Source: Croceicoccus ponticola (GTDB lineage Bacteria > Pseudomonadota > Alphaproteobacteria > Sphingomonadales > Sphingomonadaceae). Taken from it: a stretch of 64,000 bases of DNA. Position 1 is the first letter of the stretch. Every line of letters begins with the position of its first letter. This document shows, piece by piece, positions 7,423-16,111 of the stretch. The stretch lies in assembly GCF_004004515.1 (NCBI RefSeq), contig NZ_RXOL01000003.1, forward strand, positions 248,001 to 312,000, given 5' to 3'. The notes beneath the pieces were generated by a model. The model made no database searches. It was not told the origin of the DNA and saw nothing but the letters and a program-made list of their open reading frames with translations. The position numbers and the translations under genes were made by a program.

Positions 7423-8663
7423 GTGTGGTCCTGCGCCATGCGTTTCAGCTCCTTGCGCCCGGTCAGCCGCATCAGTCGGAACAGGGCCACGATCTTTTTG
7501 GCAACGATGGCCGCAAACCGCTCAAGCCAGCCAATCGCCTGCCCGCCCGGGACATAGGCAACGCGCCAGTACATCCACAGGATCAGCGCGGCGAACAGCG
7601 CAAACGGCAGCCAAAGCGACAGGAACGGGCTTGCCAGCCCCAGCGCGGCGACATCTTCGCCGTACTGGTTGATCTTGTGATAGGCGACAACCATCACGAT
7701 CGAAACAAAGACGCCAAGCGCGCTGCTCGATCGCTTTGGCGGAATGGCCAGCGCCACGGCGAGCAGCGGCAGCAACAGCATCATCACCACTTCCACCAAC
7801 CGGAAGTTCAGGCTGGCCATGGTTTCATTGCGGGTCGCTTCGTCCACCCTCTCGCTCCAGCCGATCCGCAGCAGCTGTGGCAGGATATATTCGCGTTGGT
7901 CCCCGCCGCGATCGCGAAACGCCTCTATCTCGGGCAAATCGATCGGCAAGTCGTAGCTGCTGAACGACAGGACGCGCGGCGCGTTGAGATTGGCCTGATC
8001 CTGGATGATCGTCCCGTCGGTCAGGCGCAGGATGATCGTGTTCATGTCGTCGGCATTGGCAAGAAACCGCCCGCTGCGCGCGCTGATCGACAGCATGTCG
8101 CCGTCGGGATCGGTGACGCGGGCGAAAATGCCCTTCAATACGCGGCCGTTATCCTCGCTCTCTTCGATGCGAAGCGCGGTCTTGTCCTGTATCGTGTTGA
8201 ATTCGCCCACATCGATGGACGCGCCCAGCGCACCCGAAGACAGTTCGAACGCCAGCCGCTGATAATCGTAGCGCGACACCGGCTGCACGAAGTAGACCAG
8301 CATGAAATTGACCACGACCAGCGCGAGCGTGATCAGGTACGGCACCCGCAGCAGCCGGGTGTACCCCAGCCCCACCGCACGCATCACGTCCAGTTCCGAC
8401 GTCGTGGCCAGCGTGCGGAAAGCAAACAGGATGCCCAGCATCAGGCCCAGCGGGATCGCGAGACTCATGTATTCGGGCAGCAGGTTGGCCAACATCTGGA
8501 AGACGACGCCGATCGGCCCGCCTTCGTTCGCGACGACTTCGAACAGGCGCAGCATCTTGTCGAGGATCAGCAACGACGCCGCAAGCGCCAGCGTCCCCAG
8601 CATGGGCATGAGCACCAGCCGGAAGATATAGCGGTCAGTCGCGGTCAGAAAGGTCTTGAACAA
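7419..8663 (-). CDS. lptF: LptF, LPS export permease
   Basis: The 414-aa protein has the same fold as LptG: N-terminal helices (MLGTLALAASLLILDKMLRL; LPEYMSLAIPLGLMLGILFA), coupling region TSELDVMRAVGLGYTRLLR, a large periplasmic beta domain (about 130-270) and C-terminal helices. It is the partner of LptG in the LptB2FG transporter. It is first in the lptF-lptG operon and a 153-bp gap separates it from clpS. Confidence 0.93.
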   Translation of the reverse strand: MFKTFLTATDRYIFRLVLMPMLGTLALAASLLILDKMLRLFEVVANEGGPIGVVFQMLANLLPEYMSLAIPLGLMLGILFAFRTLATTSELDVMRAVGLGYTRLLRVPYLITLALVVVNFMLVYFVQPVSRYDYQRLAFELSSGALGASIDVGEFNTIQDKTALRIEESEDNGRVLKGIFARVTDPDGDMLSISARSGRFLANADDMNTIILRLTDGTIIQDQANLNAPRVLSFSSYDLPIDLPEIEAFRDRGGDQREYILPQLLRIGWSERVDEATRNETMASLNFRLVEVVMMLLLPLLAVALAIPPKRSSSALGVFVSIVMVVAYHKINQYGEDVAALGLASPFLSLWLPFALFAALILWMYWRVAYVPGGQAIGWLERFAAIVAKKIVALFRLMRLTGRKELKRMAQDHT

Positions 8664-8816
8664 GATGCTTGGTCAGTCCGTCGTGCAGGGGCCGCTATTG
8701 GCACAGAGCCAGCTTGGCAGCAACCGGCGACGCAAGTAACCAATTTTACGAAAAAACATATAGCCCGGAGCCAAAGACATCGGCTCTGACGCGCAATGCT
8801 TCAAAAGCGAAGGAGT

Positions 8817-9245
8817 TCAGGCCTTCTCCAGCGTGCATTGAAGCGGGTGCTGATTCTGCCGGGCGAAGTCCATGACCTGCGTCACTTTCGTCTCGGCGAT
8901 TTCGTAAGGGTAGATCCCGCAAACGCCGACACCGCGCTGGTGGACGTGAAGCATGACCTGCGTCGCCTGCTCCATGTCCATACGAAAGAAGCCTTTAAGG
9001 ACCATGACGACGAATTCCATGGGCGTGTAATCGTCGTTGAGCATCAGCACCTTGAACTGGCTTGGCTTTTTCGGCTTGGTGCGCGTGCGCGTGGCGATGC
9101 CGATCTGCCCGCCACCATTGCCGCCGTCGCCGCCGTCGCCCGGCCCGTCACCTTCGGGACCGGCCGCGACATGCGCCGACACGTCGGGGAATAGCCGCAT
9201 GGTCACACCTGCACCGGTTTCAGAATCGTCGATCAGCTTCGCCAT
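8817..9245 (-). CDS. clpS: ClpS, ClpAP adaptor for N-end rule substrates
   Basis: The 142-aa protein has the ClpS core ([20 protein letters not shown], then [20 protein letters not shown]). It delivers proteins with destabilising N-terminal residues to ClpAP. The N-terminal 55 residues are a longer Gly/Asp-rich extension. The ATG at 9245 fits the family; the open frame reaches further upstream but reads as noncoding there. clpA is not adjacent. Confidence 0.93.
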   Translation of the reverse strand: MAKLIDDSETGAGVTMRLFPDVSAHVAAGPEGDGPGDGGDGGNGGGQIGIATRTRTKPKKPSQFKVLMLNDDYTPMEFVVMVLKGFFRMDMEQATQVMLHVHQRGVGVCGIYPYEIAETKVTQVMDFARQNQHPLQCTLEKA

Positions 9246-9305
9246 AGGATCAAGAATATCGTATCGATGCGGCTGACGACAAGGGGCTGTTCGCCATTGC
9301 ACCAT

Positions 9306-9339
9306 CCAGAAACGGAAAACCGGGCCAGAAACGGAAAAC
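9306..9339. repeat. 15-bp tandem direct repeat before clpS
   Basis: CCAGAAACGGAAAAC occurs at 9306-9320 and 9325-9339 (period 19 bp). The second copy runs into the phasin terminator stem. It lies between phasin and clpS; its role is unknown. Confidence 0.5.
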
Positions 9340-9376
9340 GGGGCCGGCGATGGTCTACCCATGCACCGGCCCCGTT
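9333..9376 (-). terminator. Terminator after the phasin gene
   Basis: Perfect 11-bp arms AACGGGGCCGG (9337-9347) and CCGGCCCCGTT (9366-9376). On the minus strand the stem runs into GTTTTCC. It lies 60 bp past the phasin stop codon. Confidence 0.7.
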
Positions 9377-9438
9377 CTCGTTCATGACATAGGGCAGGGA
9401 TGCTGTCCGATGTCCGTATTGGTCGTGAAGAAAGCCGA

Positions 9439-10323
9439 TCAGGCAGCCTTCATCTTTTCCATCGCAACCGAAACGCGGCTCGACAGCGGCTGAGCGGCGT
9501 CGTTAGCCAGCTTCAGCATCGCTTCGGTGTTCTTCGACGCGGCGGCAACCGACTTGTCGAAGTACTTGCGCATCATCGCGCTCTGCAGTTGGAAGAAATC
9601 GGTCGGCGACTTCACCGAAGCCAATTCCTTGACCTCTGACGTGATCGCTTCGAATTCAGCCTTCGAATCGGCGACGAGCGAACGGCTCAGTTCCTGCATG
9701 CCGGTGGCGAAGATTTTGCTGGCTTCGACCATGGCTTCGACGTTGCCCTTGGTGAATTCGCTGGCGCCGGACATCATGCCGGTGCTCTTTTCGAATGCTT
9801 CCTTCGACTTGAGCGTGATGTCGGACATGGCGTTCTTGAGGCCGGCGGCGAAGTTTTCGGGCGTATTCATTTTCACAAACTCCTGGACAATCTTGGTCGG
9901 TTTTTTAGCGGGCTCGGGTGCGACCGCCGCGATTTTCGGCGCGGGGGCAGCAACGGCCGCGACAACAGCGGCCTTCTGCGCGACAGGCTTGGGTGCAATT
10001 TTCTTTGCGACCGACTTGCGAGCAGTTTTCTTGATGATGGGCTTGGCGACGGCGGCCTTGGCCACCGATGCCTTGAGCCTCGGCTTATAAGTGCGCTTGA
10101 CGGGCTTTTCCGCCTTCGGTGCCGGCTTTGCGGCAACGGCCTCGGGTACCTTGGCGGCAACCGGTTCCGTCTTCGGCTCGGGCGCCACTTCCGGCTTGGG
10201 CGAAGCAATCGATTTTGCTACAGCCGTCGGCTTGGTGGCGGCCGAGACGTTCGGCGTGGCGGTGGTGTCACCGGCCTTCGCCTTGATCGCCTTGTCGGCG
10301 CCTTCGTCCTTGGTCTGGGCCAT
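9439..10323 (-). CDS. phaP: Phasin family protein (PHA granule surface)
   Basis: The 294-aa protein has two parts. Residues 1-150 are a disordered Lys/Ala/Pro-rich tail ([20 protein letters not shown], repeated KK and AAPAPK), which may contact DNA or the granule surface. Residues about 150-294 form the helical phasin domain ([40 protein letters not shown]). Phasins coat polyhydroxyalkanoate granules. It lies next to phaC on the same strand but has its own promoter between two palindromic operators. The Lys-rich extension is like PhaM/histone-like tails seen in other phasins. Confidence 0.88.
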   Translation of the reverse strand: MAQTKDEGADKAIKAKAGDTTATPNVSAATKPTAVAKSIASPKPEVAPEPKTEPVAAKVPEAVAAKPAPKAEKPVKRTYKPRLKASVAKAAVAKPIIKKTARKSVAKKIAPKPVAQKAAVVAAVAAPAPKIAAVAPEPAKKPTKIVQEFVKMNTPENFAAGLKNAMSDITLKSKEAFEKSTGMMSGASEFTKGNVEAMVEASKIFATGMQELSRSLVADSKAEFEAITSEVKELASVKSPTDFFQLQSAMMRKYFDKSVAAASKNTEAMLKLANDAAQPLSSRVSVAMEKMKAA

Positions 10324-10404
10324 TCGAGAATACCTCGTTTCGCTACATTTGCGGACGAAGCATTCGATGTCGCCTCTTCCGCAGCATTCCCACTTGTCGG
10401 GCTA

Positions 10405-10465
10405 TGCTGCATTGCACAATAAGTGCCGAAACAAGTTATGTCAAGAAAAATTGTGCAGTGCACAA
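10405..10465 (-). promoter_or_regulatory. Phasin promoter flanked by two palindromic operators (PhaR-like)
   Basis: A sigma70-type promoter on the minus strand reads TTGACA (10444-10439), 17 nt, TATTGT (10421-10416). A perfect inverted repeat TTGTGC-AGT-GCACAA (10451-10465) lies just upstream of the -35. A related site TGCTGC-ATT-GCACAA (10405-10419) covers the -10/start region. The centres are 46 bp apart. PhaR-type repressors bind TGC/GCA inverted repeats at phasin promoters and are released by PHA; assignment to PhaR is inferred. The rest of the 10324-10516 gap holds no gene. Confidence 0.65.
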
Positions 10466-10516
10466 AATCTGTAATTTGGCCGCGGTTGCAGCATTATCGC
10501 GGTTTGCCGGCCAATG

Positions 10517-12520
10517 CTACGGGGTCTTTACGTAACGCCCCGGCGCATCTTCGATCACGCTGTCTCCGCGTCCGCCGGGCTTGCGCTTGCCCGTCGCCTT
10601 GACTTGCGTTGCGTCGAAACCTTCGATCCATCGGATCCAGTCCGGCCACCAGCTTCCCCGCGTTTCCACCGCGGCTTCGCGAAATGCGTCCAGCGTCGCG
10701 GGCGCGGTCTGCTTCGGATTGTCGGGCTCTCCGATGGACCAGTACTGGTACTTGCCCGCGGCCGGCGGATTGACGACGCCCGCGATGTGACCCGATCCCG
10801 CCAGCACGAAACGCTTCGGACCCGACAAATGCCCGGTCAGTTTCCACACGCTGTCGACCGGCGCGATGTGATCTTCGACCCCCGCCTGTATATAGGACGG
10901 CGTCACGTTTTCCCGCAGATCGATCGGCACGCCGCATGCCGAAAGCGCATCGGGCACGACCAGCAGATTGTCGTGATAGAGATTTTTCAGGTATTCGCGA
11001 TGGAACCGGGCCGGCAGGTTCGTGGTGTCGCCGTTCCAGTGCAGCAGATCGAACGCGACATAATCCTCGCCCAACAGGTAATTGCGGATCACGTAGTTCC
11101 AGATGAGATCCGGGCTGCGCAGCAAGTTGAACGCAAAAGCGAGATAGCGGCCATCGACAAAACCTTCGCCGGCGAGCGAATCGACCATCGCCAATTGCTG
11201 CTCGTCGATGAAGGCTTTCAGTTCGCCCGCTTCGGAAAAGTCGACCTGCGCGGTGAAATAAGTCGCGCTCGCAACCTTGTCCGCTTCCCCGCGACGACCC
11301 AGCACCGCCAGCGCGGCAGCCAGCGTCGTGCCGCCGACGCAGTATCCGATGGTGTGCACGCTCGGCACCTTGAAGCGGTCGCGGGTCACGTCGATCGCCT
11401 CGATCATCGCGGCGATGTAATCGTCCCAGCTGATCTCCGCCATCGACGAATCAGCCGATTTCCATGACACCAGGCAGACCGTCAGCCCCTGTTCGACCGC
11501 CCATTTCACAAAGCTTTTCTTGGCGCCGAGATCGAGGATGTAGAACCGGTTGATCCACGGCGGAAAGATCAGCAGCGGCGTCTTCAGCACGGTTTCGGTG
11601 ACCGGCGTGTACTGGATCAACTGGAACAGCGGCGTTTCGTAAACGACCTTGCCCGGCGTCGCGGCGATGTTTTCGCCCAAAACGAACGCATGCGGATCGG
11701 TATGCGTCAGCTTGCCCGCATCGAGGTCGGAGATCAGATGCTCCAGCCCTCTGACAAGATTTTCGCCCCCGGTCTCAATCGTCTTTTCCAGCACCAGCGG
11801 ATTGGTCAGCGGGAAATGCGCCGGGCTCATTGCCTCGGTAATCAGGCGGGTGAAGAAGCGCAGCTTTTCCTTGCGCTCCTCGCTCAACCCCTGCGCGCTT
11901 TCGGCGGCAGCGATCATCTGCTCGCTCAACAACAGATAGGCTTGGTGCAGCAGGGCATAGACCGGCGTTTCCTGCCACTTCGGATCCTTGAACCGACGGT
12001 CCTGACGCGGCAGGCTCTTGCCCGCTGCGGCATCCGAACTGCCAAGGCCCATCTGGCCCAGCACACTCTCCCACATCGTCATCGAATCGGTGAGGAACTT
12101 GCCCTGCGCCTCTCCGCCGCCCATCGGCCACTGCTGCATCCAGCGCCCGGCCATTTCGGGCCAGTGCGCCGGATCTGCCACTCCGGAAGCGGCAATGCCC
12201 GGATGGCCATTCAGGAACTGCCCCCACATCTCGTTGAGCTTTGCGGCGATTTCCTCCCAGTGGGCCTTTTCGGGCTCCGAGCCTGCGCTGCCGGCGGCGT
12301 TGGTTTCCTCAGGCTTCGTCCCGCGCGAACCCGCGCCCAGAAACGCATCGAACATCGCTTGTGTCGCGCCGGTCTGCATCGCGACCATTTCGCGCATCGG
12401 GCCATCCATCATGCCAAGGAACGGACCTGCCAGAAGCGATGACAGCGCGCCCGGGCCCGACCCGCCCGTCGTCCCGTCGTCGCTTGTCGTCCGGGTCTTG
12501 TCTTTCGTGCCGGTGGCCAT
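10517..12520 (-). CDS. phaC: Class I poly(3-hydroxyalkanoate) synthase PhaC
   Basis: The 667-aa protein has the PhaC N-terminal domain and an alpha/beta-hydrolase core. The lipase-like box GYCVGG carries the catalytic cysteine; the aspartate is in GVEDHIAPVDSVW and the histidine in GSGHIAGVVNPP. It polymerises 3-hydroxyacyl-CoA at the granule. The ATG at 12520 has AGGAG seven bases upstream; a nearer-5' ATG at 12541 lacks this. It is longer than the common 560-600 aa because of a Gly/Ser/Thr-rich N-terminal extension. The phasin gene lies downstream. Confidence 0.95.
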   Translation of the reverse strand: MATGTKDKTRTTSDDGTTGGSGPGALSSLLAGPFLGMMDGPMREMVAMQTGATQAMFDAFLGAGSRGTKPEETNAAGSAGSEPEKAHWEEIAAKLNEMWGQFLNGHPGIAASGVADPAHWPEMAGRWMQQWPMGGGEAQGKFLTDSMTMWESVLGQMGLGSSDAAAGKSLPRQDRRFKDPKWQETPVYALLHQAYLLLSEQMIAAAESAQGLSEERKEKLRFFTRLITEAMSPAHFPLTNPLVLEKTIETGGENLVRGLEHLISDLDAGKLTHTDPHAFVLGENIAATPGKVVYETPLFQLIQYTPVTETVLKTPLLIFPPWINRFYILDLGAKKSFVKWAVEQGLTVCLVSWKSADSSMAEISWDDYIAAMIEAIDVTRDRFKVPSVHTIGYCVGGTTLAAALAVLGRRGEADKVASATYFTAQVDFSEAGELKAFIDEQQLAMVDSLAGEGFVDGRYLAFAFNLLRSPDLIWNYVIRNYLLGEDYVAFDLLHWNGDTTNLPARFHREYLKNLYHDNLLVVPDALSACGVPIDLRENVTPSYIQAGVEDHIAPVDSVWKLTGHLSGPKRFVLAGSGHIAGVVNPPAAGKYQYWSIGEPDNPKQTAPATLDAFREAAVETRGSWWPDWIRWIEGFDATQVKATGKRKPGGRGDSVIEDAPGRYVKTP

Positions 12521-12711
12521 TCCAGTCTCCTGTCCGCCCATCGATAGTGCCGCGCAAAACGGGAAATGGCAATGACGCCTAATGGACAGCGAATGGCCGA
12601 TAATTGCTCTTGCGCCGCGTAGCAGGAAACCGCATTGCCGCCGGTGTCCTGCCCGTATCGAGTGCAGGGCGCGGGCCCGAAACCCGCTTTGTCATGGGAA
12701 ATTGCCGACCG

Positions 12712-13902
12712 ATGGATACCGAGTTCTACCGCATGAAGCGCCTGCCGCCCTATGTCATCGCCGAAGTGAACGCGATGCGGGCAGAAGCGCGCCGCGCGGG
12801 CAAGGACATCATCGACCTCGGCATGGGCAATCCCGACCTGCCGCCGCCCGCCCATGTCATCGATAAGCTGTGCGAAGTCGCGCAAAAGCCCGATGCGCAT
12901 GGATATTCCCAGTCGAAGGGCATTCCCGGCCTTCGCCGCGCGCAAGCCAACTATTACGCGCGCAGGTTCGGTGTCGAACTCAATCCCGAAAACGAAATCG
13001 TAGTCACCATGGGTTCAAAAGAAGGGCTGGCCAGCCTCGCCACCGCGATCACCGCGCCGGGCGACGTCATCATGGCCCCCAACCCCAGCTATCCGATCCA
13101 CACGTTCGGCTTCATCCTGGCCGGCGCGACGATTCGCGAAGTGCCGACAACGCCTGATGACCGTTATTTCGAGGCGCTGGACAACGCGATGCGCCATTCG
13201 GTGCCGCGCCCCACGGTGCTGATCGTCAATTATCCGTCGAACCCGACGGCCGAAACGGTCGACATCTCGTTCTACGAACGGCTGGTTCCCTGGGCCAGGG
13301 AGAACAAGGTCTGGATCCTGTCCGACCTCGCCTATTCCGAGCTTTACTATGACGGCAAGCCGACCCGATCGATCCTCGAGGTGCCGGGTGCCAAGGAAGT
13401 CGCCGTCGAATTCACGTCGATGAGCAAGACTTATTCCATGGCCGGATGGCGCATGGGCTTTGCCGTCGGCAACCCGCACCTGATCGGCGCGTTGACACGG
13501 GTGAAGTCCTATCTCGACTATGGCGCGTTCACCCCGATCCAGGCCGCCGCCTGCGCCGCGCTGAACGGCCCGCAGGACATCGTCGAACGCAACCGCAACC
13601 TTTACCAGAAGCGCCGCGACGTGATGATCGACGCTTTTGCCCGCGCCGGCTGGGACATCCCATCACCCCCTGCATCGATGTTCGCGTGGGCACCGCTGCC
13701 CCCGGCGTTGAAGCACATGGGCAGCCTCGAGTTTTCCAAGCAGATGCTGACCGAAGCCGAAGTCGCGGTCGCACCCGGCGTCGGGTACGGCGAACAGGGC
13801 GAAGGGTTCGTGCGCATCGCGATGGTTGAAAATGAACAGCGCCTGCGACAGGCCGCGCGCAACGTGCGCCGCTGGTTCAAATCGATGGGCATCAACAACT
13901 GA
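12712..13902 (+). CDS. alaC: AlaC-like PLP aminotransferase (alanine / LL-DAP aminotransferase class)
   Basis: The 396-aa fold-type I aminotransferase has the N-terminal motif DLGMGNPDLPPP, substrate region NPSYPIHTFG, NYPSNPTAETVD, DLAYSELYYDG and the PLP lysine in SMSKTYSMAGWRMGF; the C-terminal arginine is in GFVRIAMVEN. It is similar to AlaC, which converts glutamate and pyruvate to alanine, and to LL-diaminopimelate aminotransferases; the exact substrate is not fixed. The start at MDTEFYRMKR was chosen from family alignment; ATGs at 12694 and 12733 are alternatives. It is divergent from phaC. Confidence 0.88.
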   Translation: MDTEFYRMKRLPPYVIAEVNAMRAEARRAGKDIIDLGMGNPDLPPPAHVIDKLCEVAQKPDAHGYSQSKGIPGLRRAQANYYARRFGVELNPENEIVVTMGSKEGLASLATAITAPGDVIMAPNPSYPIHTFGFILAGATIREVPTTPDDRYFEALDNAMRHSVPRPTVLIVNYPSNPTAETVDISFYERLVPWARENKVWILSDLAYSELYYDGKPTRSILEVPGAKEVAVEFTSMSKTYSMAGWRMGFAVGNPHLIGALTRVKSYLDYGAFTPIQAAACAALNGPQDIVERNRNLYQKRRDVMIDAFARAGWDIPSPPASMFAWAPLPPALKHMGSLEFSKQMLTEAEVAVAPGVGYGEQGEGFVRIAMVENEQRLRQAARNVRRWFKSMGINN

Positions 13903-14009
13903 TCGGGACACCGAAAACGCGGTTTCTGCATGTTGGGGTCGGTTAAGGTCATTTGCCCGATTGCACCGCGCACAAAGACTCGCTAGTTGCGCCCCCTCAC
14001 CAACGGTAG

Positions 14010-14083
14010 GGCCCGATGGCGGAGTGGTGACGCAGCGGACTGCAAATCCGCGCACGCCGGTTCGATTCCGGCTCGGGCCTCCA
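14010..14083 (+). tRNA. tRNA-Cys (GCA)
   Basis: The acceptor stem pairs GGCCCGA with TCGGGCC; the anticodon loop ACTGCAAAT reads GCA; the T-arm is GCCGGTTCGATTCCGGC; CCA is encoded at 14081-14083. Confidence 0.93.
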
Positions 14084-14102
14084 TGGTGGGACGAAATGGC
14101 AA

Positions 14103-14178
14103 GCCGCCTTAGCTCAGTTGGTAGAGCATCGCATTCGTAATGCGGGGGTCACAGGTTCGAGTCCTGTAGGCGGCACCA
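14103..14178 (+). tRNA. tRNA-Thr (CGT)
   Basis: The acceptor stem pairs GCCGCCT with AGGCGGC; the anticodon stem-loop reads CGCATTCGTAATGCG, anticodon CGT; the T-arm is ACAGGTTCGAGTCCTGT; ACCA ends the gene. Its 3' part is repeated at 22329-22362, marking it as an integration site. Confidence 0.93.
14142..14175 (+). repeat. Attachment-site repeat, left copy (tRNA-Thr 3' end)
   Basis: These 34 bp are identical to 22329-22362. They cover the variable region, T-arm and acceptor 3' strand of tRNA-Thr, a usual target of tyrosine integrases. Confidence 0.8.
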
Positions 14179-14616
14179 TCCTTCCCAAAGCCAGATAACT
14201 TCGAAAACACCGTAACTTACCGGCAAAGGCGCTTTGTCTTGGGTTTAGTCTGGGTTGCGGCTGGGTGTGCATCACCAGGAAATTCCGCTCGGACTAAGCA
14301 AAACTCTCTTCGAGGCACTGGTTGCTTGCAGGAATGACCGATTTTTTTCCTTTAGCTGGCGGACCAAGCTGCCACCCTCACTAGAAATGCCAATCCCGAC
14401 CGTGGCAACCGAGTTACTGCGCTACGGTCAGGGCTCGCACGTCCAGGCAGCCAAAGTGATAGATGCTCGCGACCACTCTAGCGAGAGATTTTCGAAAAAG
14501 GGGCGCTTGCAATACCGCAAGCTGGCTGCCTAACATCAACCCCCAGACCAAGCCCCTACTAAGGTACTCTACACCACGAATGCCGATTGTTCTGGCCAAC
14601 AGGGAGTGCGGATAAG
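14179..14616. other. No convincing gene; left flank of the tRNA-Thr accessory segment
   Basis: The first ~100 bp resemble the sequence following the second att copy (after 22362): both contain CCAAAG(C/A)CAGATAACTT and GGTT-to-CGCTTTG-like blocks. A 92-codon open frame at 14255-14533 has no ribosome site or coding character. Nothing else is recognised. Confidence 0.5.
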
Positions 14617-15711
14617 ATGGGCAGGATTGGCGTTGGTCTGATCGGTTATGAAGTGGGCCGAAGCTGGGCGGCGATGGCTCATGTTCCCGCCCTGCGGGGA
14701 TTGCCCGAATTCGAGATCGTCGCCGTCAGCACCACGCGGGAAGAAAGCGCCCGCGCCGCTGCCACCGACATCGGCATCGATAGGTGGTTCACATCCGCAC
14801 AGGACTTAGCCGCCTGTCCGCAGGTCGATCTCGTGGCCGTAACGGTCAAGGTTCCGCATCATCTGGCGCTGGTCGAAGCGGCGATTGCAGCGGGCAAGCA
14901 CGTTTATTGCGAATGGCCGCTGGGCAACGGATTGGCTGAGGCAGAAGCTATGGCCGCTCACGTCAGCGCCGCAGGCGTGCGTGGCGTGGTCGGACTGCAA
15001 GCGCGCTGCGCGCCGGTGATGGCCTATGTGCGGGACATCGTGGCGGCAGGCGAGATCGGCGAGGTCCTGTCGACGACGATGTTGGGCAGTGGACAAGAGT
15101 GGGCCGACCGCGTCGATCCATACAACGCCTATCTGATCGACAAGCGCAACGGCGCCACGATGCTGACGATCCCGTTTGGCCATACGGTCGATGCACTTTG
15201 TCATTGCCTTGGCGAGTTCAGGCAAGTCAGCGCGACCAGCGCGATTCGCCAACCGTTCGTCAGGCGGACCGATACCGACGAGATGCTGGGCAAGACCAGC
15301 GAAGACCAATGGGCCGTCACCGGAACGCTGGAAAGTGGCGCGGTCGCTACGGTGCATTATCGCGCAGGATCGTCGCGCAGCGTCAATTTCCTATGGGAAA
15401 TCAACGGCACCAAGGGGGACTTGCGTATCGAAGCGGATAGCGGCCACGCACAGATCTTCGACTTGCGCCTGTATGGCGGTTTCGGAGAGGAGCGTGCCGT
15501 GCGTGCGCTGGATGTGCCCGCACACTATCGCTGGGTGCCGCCGGGGATCGAAGGCGCTGGGACCAACGTTGCGCAGGTATATGCCCGCTTTGCCGACGAC
15601 TTGCGCAATGGCACACGCACCGCGCCCGATTTTGCCGTCGCCGTGATGCGCCATCGTCTCATTGCAGCGATCGAAGCGGCCGCGGAAAGCGGACGTGCAA
15701 CGCAGGTTTGA
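14617..15711 (+). CDS. Gfo/Idh/MocA-family oxidoreductase
   Basis: The 364-aa protein has an N-terminal Rossmann fold (GVGLIGYEVGRSWAAMAHVP) and the family's cofactor/substrate motif EWPL in GKHVYCEWPLGNG, equivalent to EKP. The C-terminal domain is of the sugar-dehydrogenase type (IPFGHTVDALCHCLGEFRQV). It resembles Gal80/galactose dehydrogenase-like members; the substrate is unknown. The ATG at 14617 has AGGGAG ten bases upstream. It stands alone in the accessory segment bounded by tRNA-Thr repeats. Confidence 0.85.
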   Translation: MGRIGVGLIGYEVGRSWAAMAHVPALRGLPEFEIVAVSTTREESARAAATDIGIDRWFTSAQDLAACPQVDLVAVTVKVPHHLALVEAAIAAGKHVYCEWPLGNGLAEAEAMAAHVSAAGVRGVVGLQARCAPVMAYVRDIVAAGEIGEVLSTTMLGSGQEWADRVDPYNAYLIDKRNGATMLTIPFGHTVDALCHCLGEFRQVSATSAIRQPFVRRTDTDEMLGKTSEDQWAVTGTLESGAVATVHYRAGSSRSVNFLWEINGTKGDLRIEADSGHAQIFDLRLYGGFGEERAVRALDVPAHYRWVPPGIEGAGTNVAQVYARFADDLRNGTRTAPDFAVAVMRHRLIAAIEAAAESGRATQV

Positions 15712-15998
15712 CGGAAGCCTGTAGGTATCATGGACAGAAAATTGTGGCGTTCGCCCAGTTCGTCAGGACTGGCGAAAGCTATCGGATGGCACCCATCGGA
15801 TACATACAACCCCAGATAACGCCTAGAACTAGGTTTTGCGCGACAGTTCAGCCGCAATTCCGAAATGGTCGCTGATCGTGATATGACCGATCGCTTTCCG
15901 CCCAGAAGAGTGAATTACCGGGCCCGTCGCAGCGGCATGATAAATTGGCCCAACCAGGCCGCATCGTGTCTCGGAGATAAAGCCGCTGCGACGGGGTC

Positions 15999-16042
15999 AG
16001 GCCGACAATCCCCATGTGACTACATGAAGGGATTGTCGGCCT
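15999..16042. terminator. Large hairpin downstream of the secreted repeat protein gene
   Basis: Fourteen-base arms AGGCCGACAATCCC (15999-16012) and GGGATTGTCGGCCT (16029-16042) pair perfectly. The loop holds an inner CATGT/ACATG stem. No strong T-run is present. It lies between convergent genes ending at 15711 and 16112; nothing else is recognised in this 400-bp gap. Confidence 0.5.
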
Positions 16043-16111
16043 TGCTCCTTAAGACCGTCTTGGTATTGCGGCCCCTGCCGAGACCATTACCTCGGCATCA
16101 ACAGCCCGCCC

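Noticed and set aside
7425-8789. 454-codon plus-strand frame antisense to lptF
   Set aside because: It mirrors lptF codons and is rich in Gln/His/Arg, as antisense frames in GC-rich genes are; LptF is certain.
14255-14533. 92-codon open frame after tRNA-Thr
   Set aside because: No ribosome site, no known domain, and it lies in the att flank.
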